Program-made: the position numbers and the translations under genes
Notes under the pieces: generated by a model
The model's database searches: none
The model's input: the letters and a program-made list of their open reading frames with translations, nothing else
What the model was told of the DNA's origin: nothing
Assembly (NCBI GenBank): GCA_902476765.1
Contig: CABSEJ010000123.1
Coordinates: 1-9,597 of the forward strand
Origin: an uncultured Blautia sp.
GTDB taxonomy: Bacteria; Bacillota; Clostridia; Lachnospirales; Lachnospiraceae
Length of the DNA: 9,597 nt
Direction: 5' to 3'
Shown: one piece after another, positions 1 through 6,672 of the stretch
How positions within the stretch are numbered: the stretch's first letter is position 1
Layout of the letters: each line of letters opens with the position of its first letter

Positions 1-155
1 CAGGTTTTATAAGGCCTGCAAGCTATTTTTCTATTATGCAACTGTCAAACTCCCGTATCGTTGTAGATAAAGAAGATATAGGTGATTATATAGATGCGGT
101 GAAAGAATGCAAGCGGACAGTGGATATGTATATGGAAGAGCATAAGGTAAAATAA
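1..155 (+). CDS. C-terminal fragment of an unrecognised protein
   Basis: An open frame (codons starting at position 3) runs in from the left edge and stops at TAA 153-155, giving about 50 residues. The tail is polar and charged, with the sequence RIVVDKEDIGDYIDAVKE followed by a helix-like end rich in Glu and Lys (MYMEEHKVK). An internal ATG lies at 36, but I see no ribosome binding site in front of it, so this is more likely the end of a longer gene than a small complete one. No family could be recognised from this fragment. It reads in the same direction as leuA but is separated from it by a hairpin and a promoter, so it is probably a separate transcription unit. Confidence 0.55.
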   Translation, partial: GFIRPASYFSIMQLSNSRIVVDKEDIGDYIDAVKECKRTVDMYMEEHKVK

Positions 156-181
156 TAAAATAGGCCGTATGGGCGATAGGA

Positions 182-202
182 GCCTTTTCTATGAGAAAAG
201 GC
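182..202 (+). terminator. Perfect 9-bp hairpin between the upstream gene and leuA (weak terminator or operator)
   Basis: GCCTTTTCT (182-190) and AGAAAAGGC (194-202) are perfect inverted repeats around a 3-nt ATG loop. The position, 27 nt after the upstream stop codon and just before the leuA promoter, fits a transcription terminator. No T-tract follows (the next bases are CGGGTGTA), so intrinsic termination would be poor. A protein-binding dyad upstream of the leuA -35 box is the alternative. Confidence 0.4.
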
Positions 203-223
203 CGGGTGTATTGACAAAAAGAA

Positions 224-252
224 TTGACGTTTTCCTCCTAAAATGGTATGGT
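224..252 (+). promoter_or_regulatory. Sigma-A-type promoter of leuA
   Basis: TTGACG (224-229) and TATGGT (247-252) are separated by exactly 17 bp. Transcription would start near 259, giving a leader of only about 35 nt before the leuA ATG. That leaves no room for a T-box or leader-peptide attenuator. A second TTGACA lies at 211-216 but has no matching -10 box at a normal distance. Confidence 0.65.
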
Positions 253-293
253 AAAAAGAAGTTATTCTTAAAATTAAAGGGAGGAATTGAAAA

Positions 294-1949
294 ATGAAAA
301 ATTGCGGTAAATATAAAAGGCAGTATTTTCTTCCCCCGGTAAAATGTATAGACTGGGTCGAGAAGGATTATGTAGACCATGCGCCGATTTGGTGCAGCGT
401 GGATTTGCGGGACGGCAACCAGGCCCTGGTGATTCCCATGAACCTGCAGCAGAAAATCGAGTTTTTCAAAATGCTGGTAAAAATTGGATTTAAGGAGATT
501 GAAGTTGGCTTTCCTGCTGCTTCTGAGACAGAATATACCTTTCTGCGTACCCTGATAGAGGAAAATCTGATTCCCGACGATGTGACCATTCAGGTGCTGA
601 CCCAGGCCAGAGAGCATATTATCAAAAAAACCTTTGAGGCAGTCAAAGGGGCGAAAAACGTTATTGTCCATGTATATAATTCCACTTCCCTGGCTCAGAG
701 GGAGCAGGTCTTCAAAAAGTCTAAGGAAGAGATTTTGAAAATTGCCGTAGACGGAGCGAAATTGCTGAAGGAGCTGACTGAGGAAGCCAATGAAAATTAC
801 CGCTTTGAGTACAGCCCGGAAAGTTTTACCGGTACAGAACCGGAATACGCTCTGGAGGTGTGCAACGCAGTTTTAGATATATGGCAGCCTACTGCAGACA
901 GAAAAGCTGTTATCAATCTGCCGGTTACGGTTCAGCATTCCATGCCCCATGTTTATGCCAGCCAGATTGAGTATATGAGCAAAAACTTGAAATACAGGGA
1001 AAACGTAGTGCTTTCCCTTCATCCTCACAATGACAGAGGCTGCGGCGTAGCAGATTCTGAGATGGGGCTTCTGGCCGGAGCAGACCGTATAGAGGGTACG
1101 CTTTTCGGAAACGGCGAGCGGACGGGAAATGTGGATATTGTAACACTGGCGCTGAATATGTATTCCCAGGGCGTAGAGCCGGAACTGGATTTCTCTAATA
1201 TGACAGAAATTTGTGAGAAATATGAAAGCTTTACCGGAATGAAAATCAGTGAGAGAAGCCCTTACAGCGGTTCTCTGGTGTTTGCTGCGTTTTCCGGTTC
1301 TCATCAGGATGCTATTGCCAAAGGTATGCATTGGCTGGAAGAAAAGAAACCAGAGCATTGGACAGTTCCTTATCTTCCTATCGACCCGAAGGATGTGGGA
1401 AGAAATTATGATGCAGATGTTATCCGTATCAACAGTCAGTCCGGAAAAGGCGGCGTAGGATATATTCTGGAGACAAAATTCGGACTGAATCTGCCGGCAA
1501 AGATGAGAGAAGCCATGGGTTATACAGCCAAGGCTGTTTCCGACCATACCCAGAAGGAATTGCTGCCGGAAGAAATTTTCGAACTGTTTAAGAAGACCTT
1601 CGAGAATGTGAAAGCTCCTTTGGATATAAAAGAAGTGCATTTCCAGCAGAAAGACGGAGGTATTGTGACTCAGGTAACCTCTTCTTTTAACGGCAGGGTG
1701 ATTACCACGGAGGCTTCCGGAAACGGACGTCTCAATGCGGTGAGCAATGCATTGAAAAAAGCTTATGATTTCCAGTATGATTTAGTAACTTATCAGGAAC
1801 ATGCTCTGGAACAGAGCTCCAGCTCCAAGGCTATCGCCTATGTGGGAATCAAAAAGCCGGATGGCAGCCTGGCCTGGGGCGCAGGTGTGGATCCGGATAT
1901 TATCAGGGCTTCTATTGACGCCTTAGTGACGGCTATCAATAACAGATAA
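294..1949 (+). CDS. leuA: 2-isopropylmalate synthase, yeast/actinobacterial type
   Basis: This enzyme condenses acetyl-CoA with 2-oxoisovalerate to give 2-isopropylmalate, the first committed step of leucine synthesis in the cytoplasm. The 551-residue protein has the HMGL-like TIM barrel at about 31-305 with the RDGNQAL signature (R39-Q43). Metal-ligand candidates are D40, the HPH pair H243 and H245, and N279 within GNGERTGN. A linker leads to a C-terminal LeuA dimerisation/allosteric domain at about 425-551, which in the family carries leucine feedback control. The motif RDGNQALVIPM and the length are those of the long LeuA class known from yeast and Mycobacterium/Corynebacterium, not the short E. 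coli class. The start is supported by AGGGAGG at 278-284, nine bases before ATG. It has its own promoter, and no other leu genes are visible beside it. Confidence 0.95.
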   Translation: MKNCGKYKRQYFLPPVKCIDWVEKDYVDHAPIWCSVDLRDGNQALVIPMNLQQKIEFFKMLVKIGFKEIEVGFPAASETEYTFLRTLIEENLIPDDVTIQVLTQAREHIIKKTFEAVKGAKNVIVHVYNSTSLAQREQVFKKSKEEILKIAVDGAKLLKELTEEANENYRFEYSPESFTGTEPEYALEVCNAVLDIWQPTADRKAVINLPVTVQHSMPHVYASQIEYMSKNLKYRENVVLSLHPHNDRGCGVADSEMGLLAGADRIEGTLFGNGERTGNVDIVTLALNMYSQGVEPELDFSNMTEICEKYESFTGMKISERSPYSGSLVFAAFSGSHQDAIAKGMHWLEEKKPEHWTVPYLPIDPKDVGRNYDADVIRINSQSGKGGVGYILETKFGLNLPAKMREAMGYTAKAVSDHTQKELLPEEIFELFKKTFENVKAPLDIKEVHFQQKDGGIVTQVTSSFNGRVITTEASGNGRLNAVSNALKKAYDFQYDLVTYQEHALEQSSSSKAIAYVGIKKPDGSLAWGAGVDPDIIRASIDALVTAINNR

Positions 1950-2003
1950 GTGTTTTGGAAATGCTTTTTTTAGAAAAACAACAGTAACTAAAGGGAATAG
2001 GGT

Positions 2004-2849
2004 ATGAATATTATTTGTACAATTCTGGCCGGAATTCATAGCTTGCTGAAGCAAGCGGAAGCGTGGCTTGGCAGAAAAAAAATATCCAGGAAAAACAGAC
2101 GGGAAAAGGCTGTCTACATAGCGGGTGGGGTTGCAGTGGCGGCTCTGGCCTTTTCCTGCCACAATGTCCATGCCCAGGGGAAAAATCAGGAGGTTTCTGC
2201 AGAGAAAAAAGAAAAAAAGGAGAGCAGGGACCAGGAAGATGAAATCTGGGGTTTGGATACTATTATACAAGGAGTTTTGACCAGCCAGGATACCCGGGCA
2301 GAGGTGGCGTGGCTGGGAACCTCCTTTGAAGTGGTGCTGGTAGGCCAGCGGGTGAGTCCCAGAGAGGTGGAATCCAGCCTGGATTTTTCAGAAGAGGGAA
2401 TTCAGGAAGTGAAGATGCTTCAGGAAGAATCCATAGGTGTATCGGAGCAATATCTTACTATGTCGGATCAGGACTATGAGACACTCCTGAAAATTGTGGA
2501 GGCCGAGGCCGGCGGGGAAGATACCAAGGGGAAAATATTGGTGGCAAATGTTATCTTTAATCGGATGAAGAGCCCCAAATTCCCTTCTACAGTCACAGAG
2601 GTGGTATGGCAGAATACAGGAGGAAGCACCCAGTTTTCTCCCACTGCAGACGGAAGAATCCATACGGTAACCGTTTCCCAGGATACCCGAGAGGCAGTGA
2701 ACCGGGCTATAGACGGGGAAGATTATTCCCAGGGAGCTTTGTTTTTCGTAGAAGAAGCATATGCTGACAAAGATAACGTAGCCTGGTTTAAAAGGGATTT
2801 GAAGTTTTTATTTAACCACGGAGTTCATGATTTTTATACGTATCCCTAG
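2004..2849 (+). CDS. Exported SleB/CwlJ-like cell wall hydrolase
   Basis: This is a 281-residue protein with a C-terminal Hydrolase_2 (SleB) domain at about 158-281. The family contains spore cortex-lytic enzymes and vegetative peptidoglycan hydrolases. The domain opens with the characteristic acidic motif EAEAGGE (E166-E172; the first Glu is the likely catalytic residue) followed by GKILVANVIFNRM, and continues through TQFSP and a GALFF segment. The N-terminus has about 30 basic and amphipathic residues, then a hydrophobic stretch at about 37-51 and a possible signal peptidase I site after VHA (residue 57), so it is probably exported or anchored. A Lys/Glu-rich linker (about 60-80) and an unassigned region (about 85-150) precede the catalytic domain. 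The start has AAGGG at 1991-1995. It begins 54 bp after leuA and ends 15 bp before thrC, suggesting transcription with thrC. The sequence cannot tell a germination role from a vegetative one. Confidence 0.82.
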   Translation: MNIICTILAGIHSLLKQAEAWLGRKKISRKNRREKAVYIAGGVAVAALAFSCHNVHAQGKNQEVSAEKKEKKESRDQEDEIWGLDTIIQGVLTSQDTRAEVAWLGTSFEVVLVGQRVSPREVESSLDFSEEGIQEVKMLQEESIGVSEQYLTMSDQDYETLLKIVEAEAGGEDTKGKILVANVIFNRMKSPKFPSTVTEVVWQNTGGSTQFSPTADGRIHTVTVSQDTREAVNRAIDGEDYSQGALFFVEEAYADKDNVAWFKRDLKFLFNHGVHDFYTYP

Positions 2850-2864
2850 AGAAAGGACAAAACA

Positions 2865-4358
2865 ATGCAGGTATTATATAAAAGTACAAGAGGAAACGGA
2901 GATTTAATAACAGCTTCTCAGGCTATTTTAAAAGGTCTGTCAGAGGACGGCGGTTTGTTTGTGCCCCAGGAAATTCCTAAGCTTGAAATTTCTCTGGAAC
3001 AGCTTTCCCAGATGAGTTATCAGGAAGTTGCCTATCAGGTAATGAGCCGTTTTCTCACTGATTTTACAGAAGAGGAGTTAAAGGCTTGTATAGCCGGAGC
3101 TTATGACAGTAAATTTGACACAGAGGAGATTGTTCCGCTGGTAAAGGAAGGGGAAGCTTATATTATGGAGCTTTTCCATGGACCTACCATTGCTTTTAAG
3201 GATATGGCTTTGTCTATCCTTCCTTACCTGATGACTACGGCTGCCAGAAAAAACCATGTGGAAAACAAGATTGTGATTCTTACAGCAACCTCGGGGGATA
3301 CAGGGAAGGCAGCAATGGCAGGCTTTGCAGATGTTCCGGGAACTAAAATCATTGTATTTTACCCTAAGAACGGAGTCAGCCCGGTTCAGGAAAAGCAGAT
3401 GGTGACCCAAAAGGGGGAAAACACCTATGTAGTAGGAATTACCGGAAATTTTGACGATGCCCAGACCGGTGTTAAAAAAATGTTTAATGACAAGGAATTG
3501 GCAGAAGAGCTTAGTCAGGCGGGCTTCCAGTTCTCTTCTGCAAACTCCATCAATATCGGACGGCTGGTACCTCAGGTGGTTTACTATGTATACGCTTATG
3601 TGAAGCTTCTCCAGAAAGGAGAGATTCAGGCTGGGGAAGAGATTAATGCAGTAGTCCCCACAGGAAATTTCGGAAACATCCTGGCAGCCTTTTATGCAAA
3701 ACAGATGGGAATTCCTTATGGGAAGTTTATCTGTGCTTCTAATGAAAATAAGGTACTTTATGACTTTTTCCAGACCGGTTGCTATGATAAGAACAGAGAA
3801 TTTGTTCTGACTTCTTCACCTTCTATGGATATTTTGATTTCCAGTAACCTGGAAAGGCTGATTTACCGCATTGCCGGCAGTGACAGCCGGAAAAACAGAG
3901 AGATGATGGAAGCTCTGACTAAGGATGGCCGTTATGAGATTACAGAGACCATGAAGGAAGGGCTTAGAGAGTTTTACGGCAATTATGCCACAGAGGAGGA
4001 GACGGCCCAGACTATCCGGGATTTCTTTGAGAAAAACCATTATGTTCTGGATACTCATACGGCAGTGGCTGCAGCTGTGTATGGGAAGTATCTGGAAGAC
4101 AGCAAGGACAAAAGAAAAACAATCATTGCCTCCACGGCCAGCCCTTATAAATTTACAAGAAGCGTTATGACTGCCATTGATTCTAAGTACGAAGATATGG
4201 ATGATTTTACTCTGGCAGACCAGCTTCAGGAGCTTTCCGGAGTGAAGCTTCCAAAGGCTATCCAGGAAATCCGTACAGCTTCTGTGCGCCACAATAGGGT
4301 GACAGACCCGGAGCATATGCCGGAAATTGTAAAAGAGATACTGGGGATTCAAAAATAA
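2865..4358 (+). CDS. thrC: Threonine synthase
   Basis: This PLP-dependent enzyme converts O-phosphohomoserine to threonine, the last step of threonine synthesis. The 497-residue protein has the N-terminal threonine synthase domain at about 1-85 (including SEDGGLFVP) and then the fold-type II PLP core. K112 in the TIAFKDMAL motif should form the Schiff base with PLP. The SGDTGK segment (143-148) and the glycine-rich GNFGN loop (267-271) fit the substrate- and cofactor-phosphate sites. The length fits the long ThrC class (E. coli/yeast-like) and not the short B. subtilis form of about 350 residues. The start has AAAGGA at 2852-2857, seven bases before ATG. It sits between an envelope hydrolase and an HD phosphohydrolase, with no hom or thrB nearby in this window. 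Confidence 0.95.
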   Translation: MQVLYKSTRGNGDLITASQAILKGLSEDGGLFVPQEIPKLEISLEQLSQMSYQEVAYQVMSRFLTDFTEEELKACIAGAYDSKFDTEEIVPLVKEGEAYIMELFHGPTIAFKDMALSILPYLMTTAARKNHVENKIVILTATSGDTGKAAMAGFADVPGTKIIVFYPKNGVSPVQEKQMVTQKGENTYVVGITGNFDDAQTGVKKMFNDKELAEELSQAGFQFSSANSINIGRLVPQVVYYVYAYVKLLQKGEIQAGEEINAVVPTGNFGNILAAFYAKQMGIPYGKFICASNENKVLYDFFQTGCYDKNREFVLTSSPSMDILISSNLERLIYRIAGSDSRKNREMMEALTKDGRYEITETMKEGLREFYGNYATEEETAQTIRDFFEKNHYVLDTHTAVAAAVYGKYLEDSKDKRKTIIASTASPYKFTRSVMTAIDSKYEDMDDFTLADQLQELSGVKLPKAIQEIRTASVRHNRVTDPEHMPEIVKEILGIQK

Positions 4359-5149
4359 TGGGAAAAATAGATTTAACCTTTGCAAAAAACAGCTTTCGCC
4401 GTTACCTGGAGGATTATGACCAAAAGGACCCGAAGATTCATCTAAAGAAGGTGCATACCTTTTGTGTGGTAGAAGCGGCGGATTATATTTGTACCCAGGA
4501 AAAAATAAATGAGGAGGACCATGAGCTGGCCCTTCTCATTGCTTTGCTCCATGATATCGGAAGGTTTGAACAGCTCAGACTGTTTAACAGCTATGACGAC
4601 AACAGATTTGACCATGCTTCCTTTGGCGTGCAGGTGCTGTTCAAGGAGGGCAGGATTCAGGAGTTTATCAGAACCAGGGAATTTGATGAAATTATCCGTC
4701 AGGCTATTGCCTGGCATTCTGCTTATGAACTTCCGGATATGGAGGAAGAAAGGATTCTGCTGCACTGTAGGATTATCAGAGACGCAGATAAGCTGGATAA
4801 TTTCAGGGTAAAGGCAACGGAAAGCCTGGAGGCTCATTTTGATGTGTCCAAGGAAGTGGTGGAGAAGGAACAGGTTTCGTCTCAGGTACTGGAGGCAGTG
4901 AGAAATCACAGGTGTCTTCTGAGAGGAGAGAGAAAAACCCATCTGGATATGTGGATTTCCTATCTGGCCTTTATTTTTGATTTGAATTTTTCCTCCAGCT
5001 TCCGGTATATTCTGGAGCATGATTACATAAATAATAATATTGACCGGATGGAATACAGAGAAGAAAATGCAGCCCGGTCTATGGAAGAGATACGGAATAT
5101 TTGCATGGAATATATACAGGAAAGATGCAAAACGGTGAATTGTCAATAA
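4358..5149 (+). CDS. HD-domain metal-dependent phosphohydrolase
   Basis: This 263-residue cytoplasmic protein belongs to the HD superfamily. The metal-binding pattern is clear: H33, the H65-D66 doublet (LLHDIGRFEQ), H86 (FDHASFG), H120 (AIAWHS) and the final Asp in RDADKLDN (142-148, most likely D144). The extra histidines between the HD doublet and the last Asp suggest a two- or three-metal site, as in HD phosphatases and nucleotide or cyclic-nucleotide hydrolases. The domain spans about 25-170. The rest is helical and unassigned. The substrate cannot be named from sequence. The ATG shares one base with the thrC stop (TAATG), and only a distant GGGG at 4343-4346 could act as ribosome binding site, so translation is probably coupled to thrC. 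Confidence 0.85.
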   Translation: MGKIDLTFAKNSFRRYLEDYDQKDPKIHLKKVHTFCVVEAADYICTQEKINEEDHELALLIALLHDIGRFEQLRLFNSYDDNRFDHASFGVQVLFKEGRIQEFIRTREFDEIIRQAIAWHSAYELPDMEEERILLHCRIIRDADKLDNFRVKATESLEAHFDVSKEVVEKEQVSSQVLEAVRNHRCLLRGERKTHLDMWISYLAFIFDLNFSSSFRYILEHDYINNNIDRMEYREENAARSMEEIRNICMEYIQERCKTVNCQ

Positions 5150-5225
5150 ATTTGCCAATCTTGCGGAAAACGGAGGATACTCTAACAAAATGGTATTTTT
5201 TTCTGACATAATCTGTGCATTTTTG

Positions 5226-5254
5226 TTGAAATTCTCCATATACTAGAGTATAAT
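5226..5254 (+). promoter_or_regulatory. Consensus sigma-A promoter of the 6S RNA
   Basis: TTGAAA (5226-5231) and a perfect TATAAT (5249-5254) are spaced 17 bp. The predicted start is about 5261, at the GTGATAAG that opens the structured RNA. The spacer and -10 region contain a perfect 6-bp inverted repeat, TATACT (5239-5244) and AGTATA (5247-5252). Confidence 0.8.
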
Positions 5255-5260
5255 GAAAAC

Positions 5261-5447
5261 GTGATAAGTCCTGGGGTGTTCGAGACTCCCATTTATTTTT
5301 GAACCTACATTACTTTAAACGGGATTCCTATATCGCCAGATCTAATGTCAGGCCGTCATTGCGCAGCGGAAGACAGCGGACTGGCTGCGGTTGCCCACCT
5401 GGCCTAGGCTAGGAGTCAGAAGATGGGAAACGGCACCTTGGGACGAA
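5261..5447 (+). ncRNA. ssrS: 6S RNA (SsrS), regulator of the sigma-A RNA polymerase holoenzyme
   Basis: 6S RNA mimics an open promoter and sequesters housekeeping RNA polymerase. The approximately 187-nt transcript predicted here has the right size and plan. Its ends form a closing stem: GTCCTGGGGTG (5268-5278) pairs over 11 positions, allowing G-U, with CACCTTGGGAC (5434-5444). Further inside, TCCCAT (5287-5292) pairs with ATGGGA (5423-5428); GACTCC (5284-5289) can alternatively pair with GGAGTC (5412-5417). A long middle section follows with an AU-rich 5' strand and a GC-rich 3' strand containing CGCAGC/GCTGCG repeats, as expected for a large central bubble and an upper stem. A consensus promoter starts it and an intrinsic terminator lies just downstream, while no plausible protein is encoded. 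The family call rests on architecture and remembered resemblance to clostridial 6S RNAs, not on a covariance search. Exact ends are estimates. Confidence 0.8.
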
Positions 5448-5461
5448 AAGAGAAATGAGAG

Positions 5462-5497
5462 AGCCGCCGCATAAAGGTAAAATGTGGCAGCTTTTTT
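5462..5497 (+). terminator. Intrinsic terminator after the 6S RNA
   Basis: AGCCGCCGCA (5462-5471) pairs with TGTGGCAGCT (5483-5492), nine of ten positions with one C-A mismatch and one G-U. The last base of the stem begins a run of six T (5492-5497). It lies between the 6S RNA and the galM ribosome binding site. Confidence 0.8.
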
Positions 5498-5529
5498 ATT
5501 TCATAGGAATTTTCTGGAGGAGAAGAAGC

Positions 5530-6591
5530 ATGGGTATTAAAAAACAGGCATTTGGGAAAAGCCCGGATGGGCAGGAAGTTTTTTTGTATGAACTGAGCAA
5601 TCAAAATGGAATGAGTATAGGGGTCTGTGATTTTGGAGCCACCCTGGTAAAGATTCTTGTGCCGGATAAAGATGGTGCTGTAAGGGATGTGGCGCTGGGC
5701 TATGACAGTGCAGAGGGATATTATGACAATCCCTGTCACTTCGGAGCAGTAATCGGAAGAAACGGAAACCGTATCGGGGAGGCTAAATTTAGTTTAAATG
5801 GAAAAGAGTACAAACTTGCAGTGAATGATAACAAAAATAATCTTCACAGCGGCCCGGATTGGTGTCGTACCAGGACGTGGAAGGTGGAAGCTTTGGACGA
5901 AGAAAAGAACAGCATCACGCTGGGGCTTTTCAGTCCTGACGGGGACCAGGGATTTCCGGGAAATTTCACCTGCCATGTAACATATGAACTGACCGGCGAC
6001 AATGAAATTAAACTTCACTATCAGGGAAGCTGCGATAAAGACACCATAGCAAATATGACCAACCATTCCTATTTCAATCTGGCAGGACATGGAGCAGGCA
6101 GAGAGGCTCTTCTGGACCATGTGGTACAGATTTTTGCCCCTGAGTATACACCGGTTTCTGATAGTGAGGCCATTCCTACAGGAGAGATAGCACCGGTAGC
6201 GGGAACGCCTATGGACTTCACTTCGCCCAAGAAAATCGGACAGGATTTGGAAGCAGATTTTTGGCAGCTTCAGTTTGGGGGCGGCTATGACCACAATTAT
6301 GCCTTGACCAGAGAAAAAGGGCCAATGAGACAGGCGGCCAAGGTGGTGTCAGAAGCTTCAGGAATTGTGATGGAGGTCTATACAGATTTGCCGGGGATGC
6401 AGTTTTATATCGGAAATTTCATTGAACACGAAAAGGGAAAAGCCGGATGTGTGTATGAGAAACGAAGCGGTTTTTGCATGGAAACCCAATACTATCCGGA
6501 TTCCTGTAACCAGAAGAATTTCCAGAGCCCGGTGCTGAAGGCCGGAGAGCCTTATGATACAGAGACGATTTACCGTTTTTCTCTGATTTAG
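5530..6591 (+). CDS. galM: Aldose 1-epimerase (galactose mutarotase)
   Basis: GalM interconverts alpha and beta anomers of hexoses such as galactose and glucose, feeding the Leloir pathway in the cytoplasm. The 353-residue beta-sandwich protein carries the expected motifs: NRIGEAKF, NLHSG with H106, NHSYFNLAG with H179 (general acid candidate), GYDHNY with D254, and CMETQYYPDS with E318 (general base candidate). The length is normal for the family. The start at 5530 is chosen because GGAGGA (5516-5521) stands eight bases before it. The in-frame ATG at 5455 would run translation through the terminator stem and lacks a ribosome binding site. No promoter is visible between the 6S terminator and the start, so expression may depend on read-through from the 6S promoter or on a promoter inside the 6S gene. 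No other gal genes are present here. Confidence 0.93.
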   Translation: MGIKKQAFGKSPDGQEVFLYELSNQNGMSIGVCDFGATLVKILVPDKDGAVRDVALGYDSAEGYYDNPCHFGAVIGRNGNRIGEAKFSLNGKEYKLAVNDNKNNLHSGPDWCRTRTWKVEALDEEKNSITLGLFSPDGDQGFPGNFTCHVTYELTGDNEIKLHYQGSCDKDTIANMTNHSYFNLAGHGAGREALLDHVVQIFAPEYTPVSDSEAIPTGEIAPVAGTPMDFTSPKKIGQDLEADFWQLQFGGGYDHNYALTREKGPMRQAAKVVSEASGIVMEVYTDLPGMQFYIGNFIEHEKGKAGCVYEKRSGFCMETQYYPDSCNQKNFQSPVLKAGEPYDTETIYRFSLI

Positions 6592-6599
6592 TATAGAAC

Positions 6600-6644
6600 T
6601 GGCGAAAATAGTAGATTTTGCCAACTCTATGTAGGAGTTCTTTT
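6600..6644 (+). terminator. Two adjacent hairpins after galM, probable weak terminator
   Basis: TGGCGAAAAT (6600-6609) pairs with ATTTTGCCA (6615-6623) with one bulged G. Next to it, AACTCT (6623-6628) pairs with GGAGTT (6634-6639), followed by CTTTTC. The T-run is short, so termination may be partial. It separates galM from the spoIID-like gene. Confidence 0.5.
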
Positions 6645-6672
6645 CATTGTTAAAAGTACATATACTGGAAGT

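Noticed and set aside
211..216. TTGACA as the leuA -35 box
   Set aside because: No -10-like hexamer lies 16-18 bp downstream; the TTGACG/TATGGT pair fits better.
873..1640. 255-codon open frame on the minus strand opposite leuA
   Set aside because: It is antisense to conserved LeuA sequence and shows no family features; a shadow frame.
1950..2003. Terminator or promoter between leuA and the hydrolase gene
   Set aside because: The T-run at 1964-1970 has no convincing stem before it, and no good -35/-10 pair was found.
3816..4385. 189-codon minus-strand frame across the thrC end
   Set aside because: It overlaps real coding sequence on the other strand and has no domain signature.
5173..5202. 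Possible terminator after the HD-domain gene, ending in seven T (5196-5202)
   Set aside because: Only ATAC/GTAT pairs well; extending the stem needs many G-U pairs and a 12-nt loop. The T-run is suggestive but the stem is too weak to call.
4442..5239. 265-codon open frame on the minus strand opposite the HD-domain gene
   Set aside because: It lies almost wholly antisense to a gene with clear HD motifs, has no recognisable domain, and its composition (many His, Phe and Ile) is typical of a shadow frame.
5455..5529. Extended galM start at ATG 5455
   Set aside because: The extra 25 codons are the terminator hairpin and T-run after the 6S RNA, there is no ribosome binding site at 5455, and GGAGGA is correctly spaced before ATG 5530.
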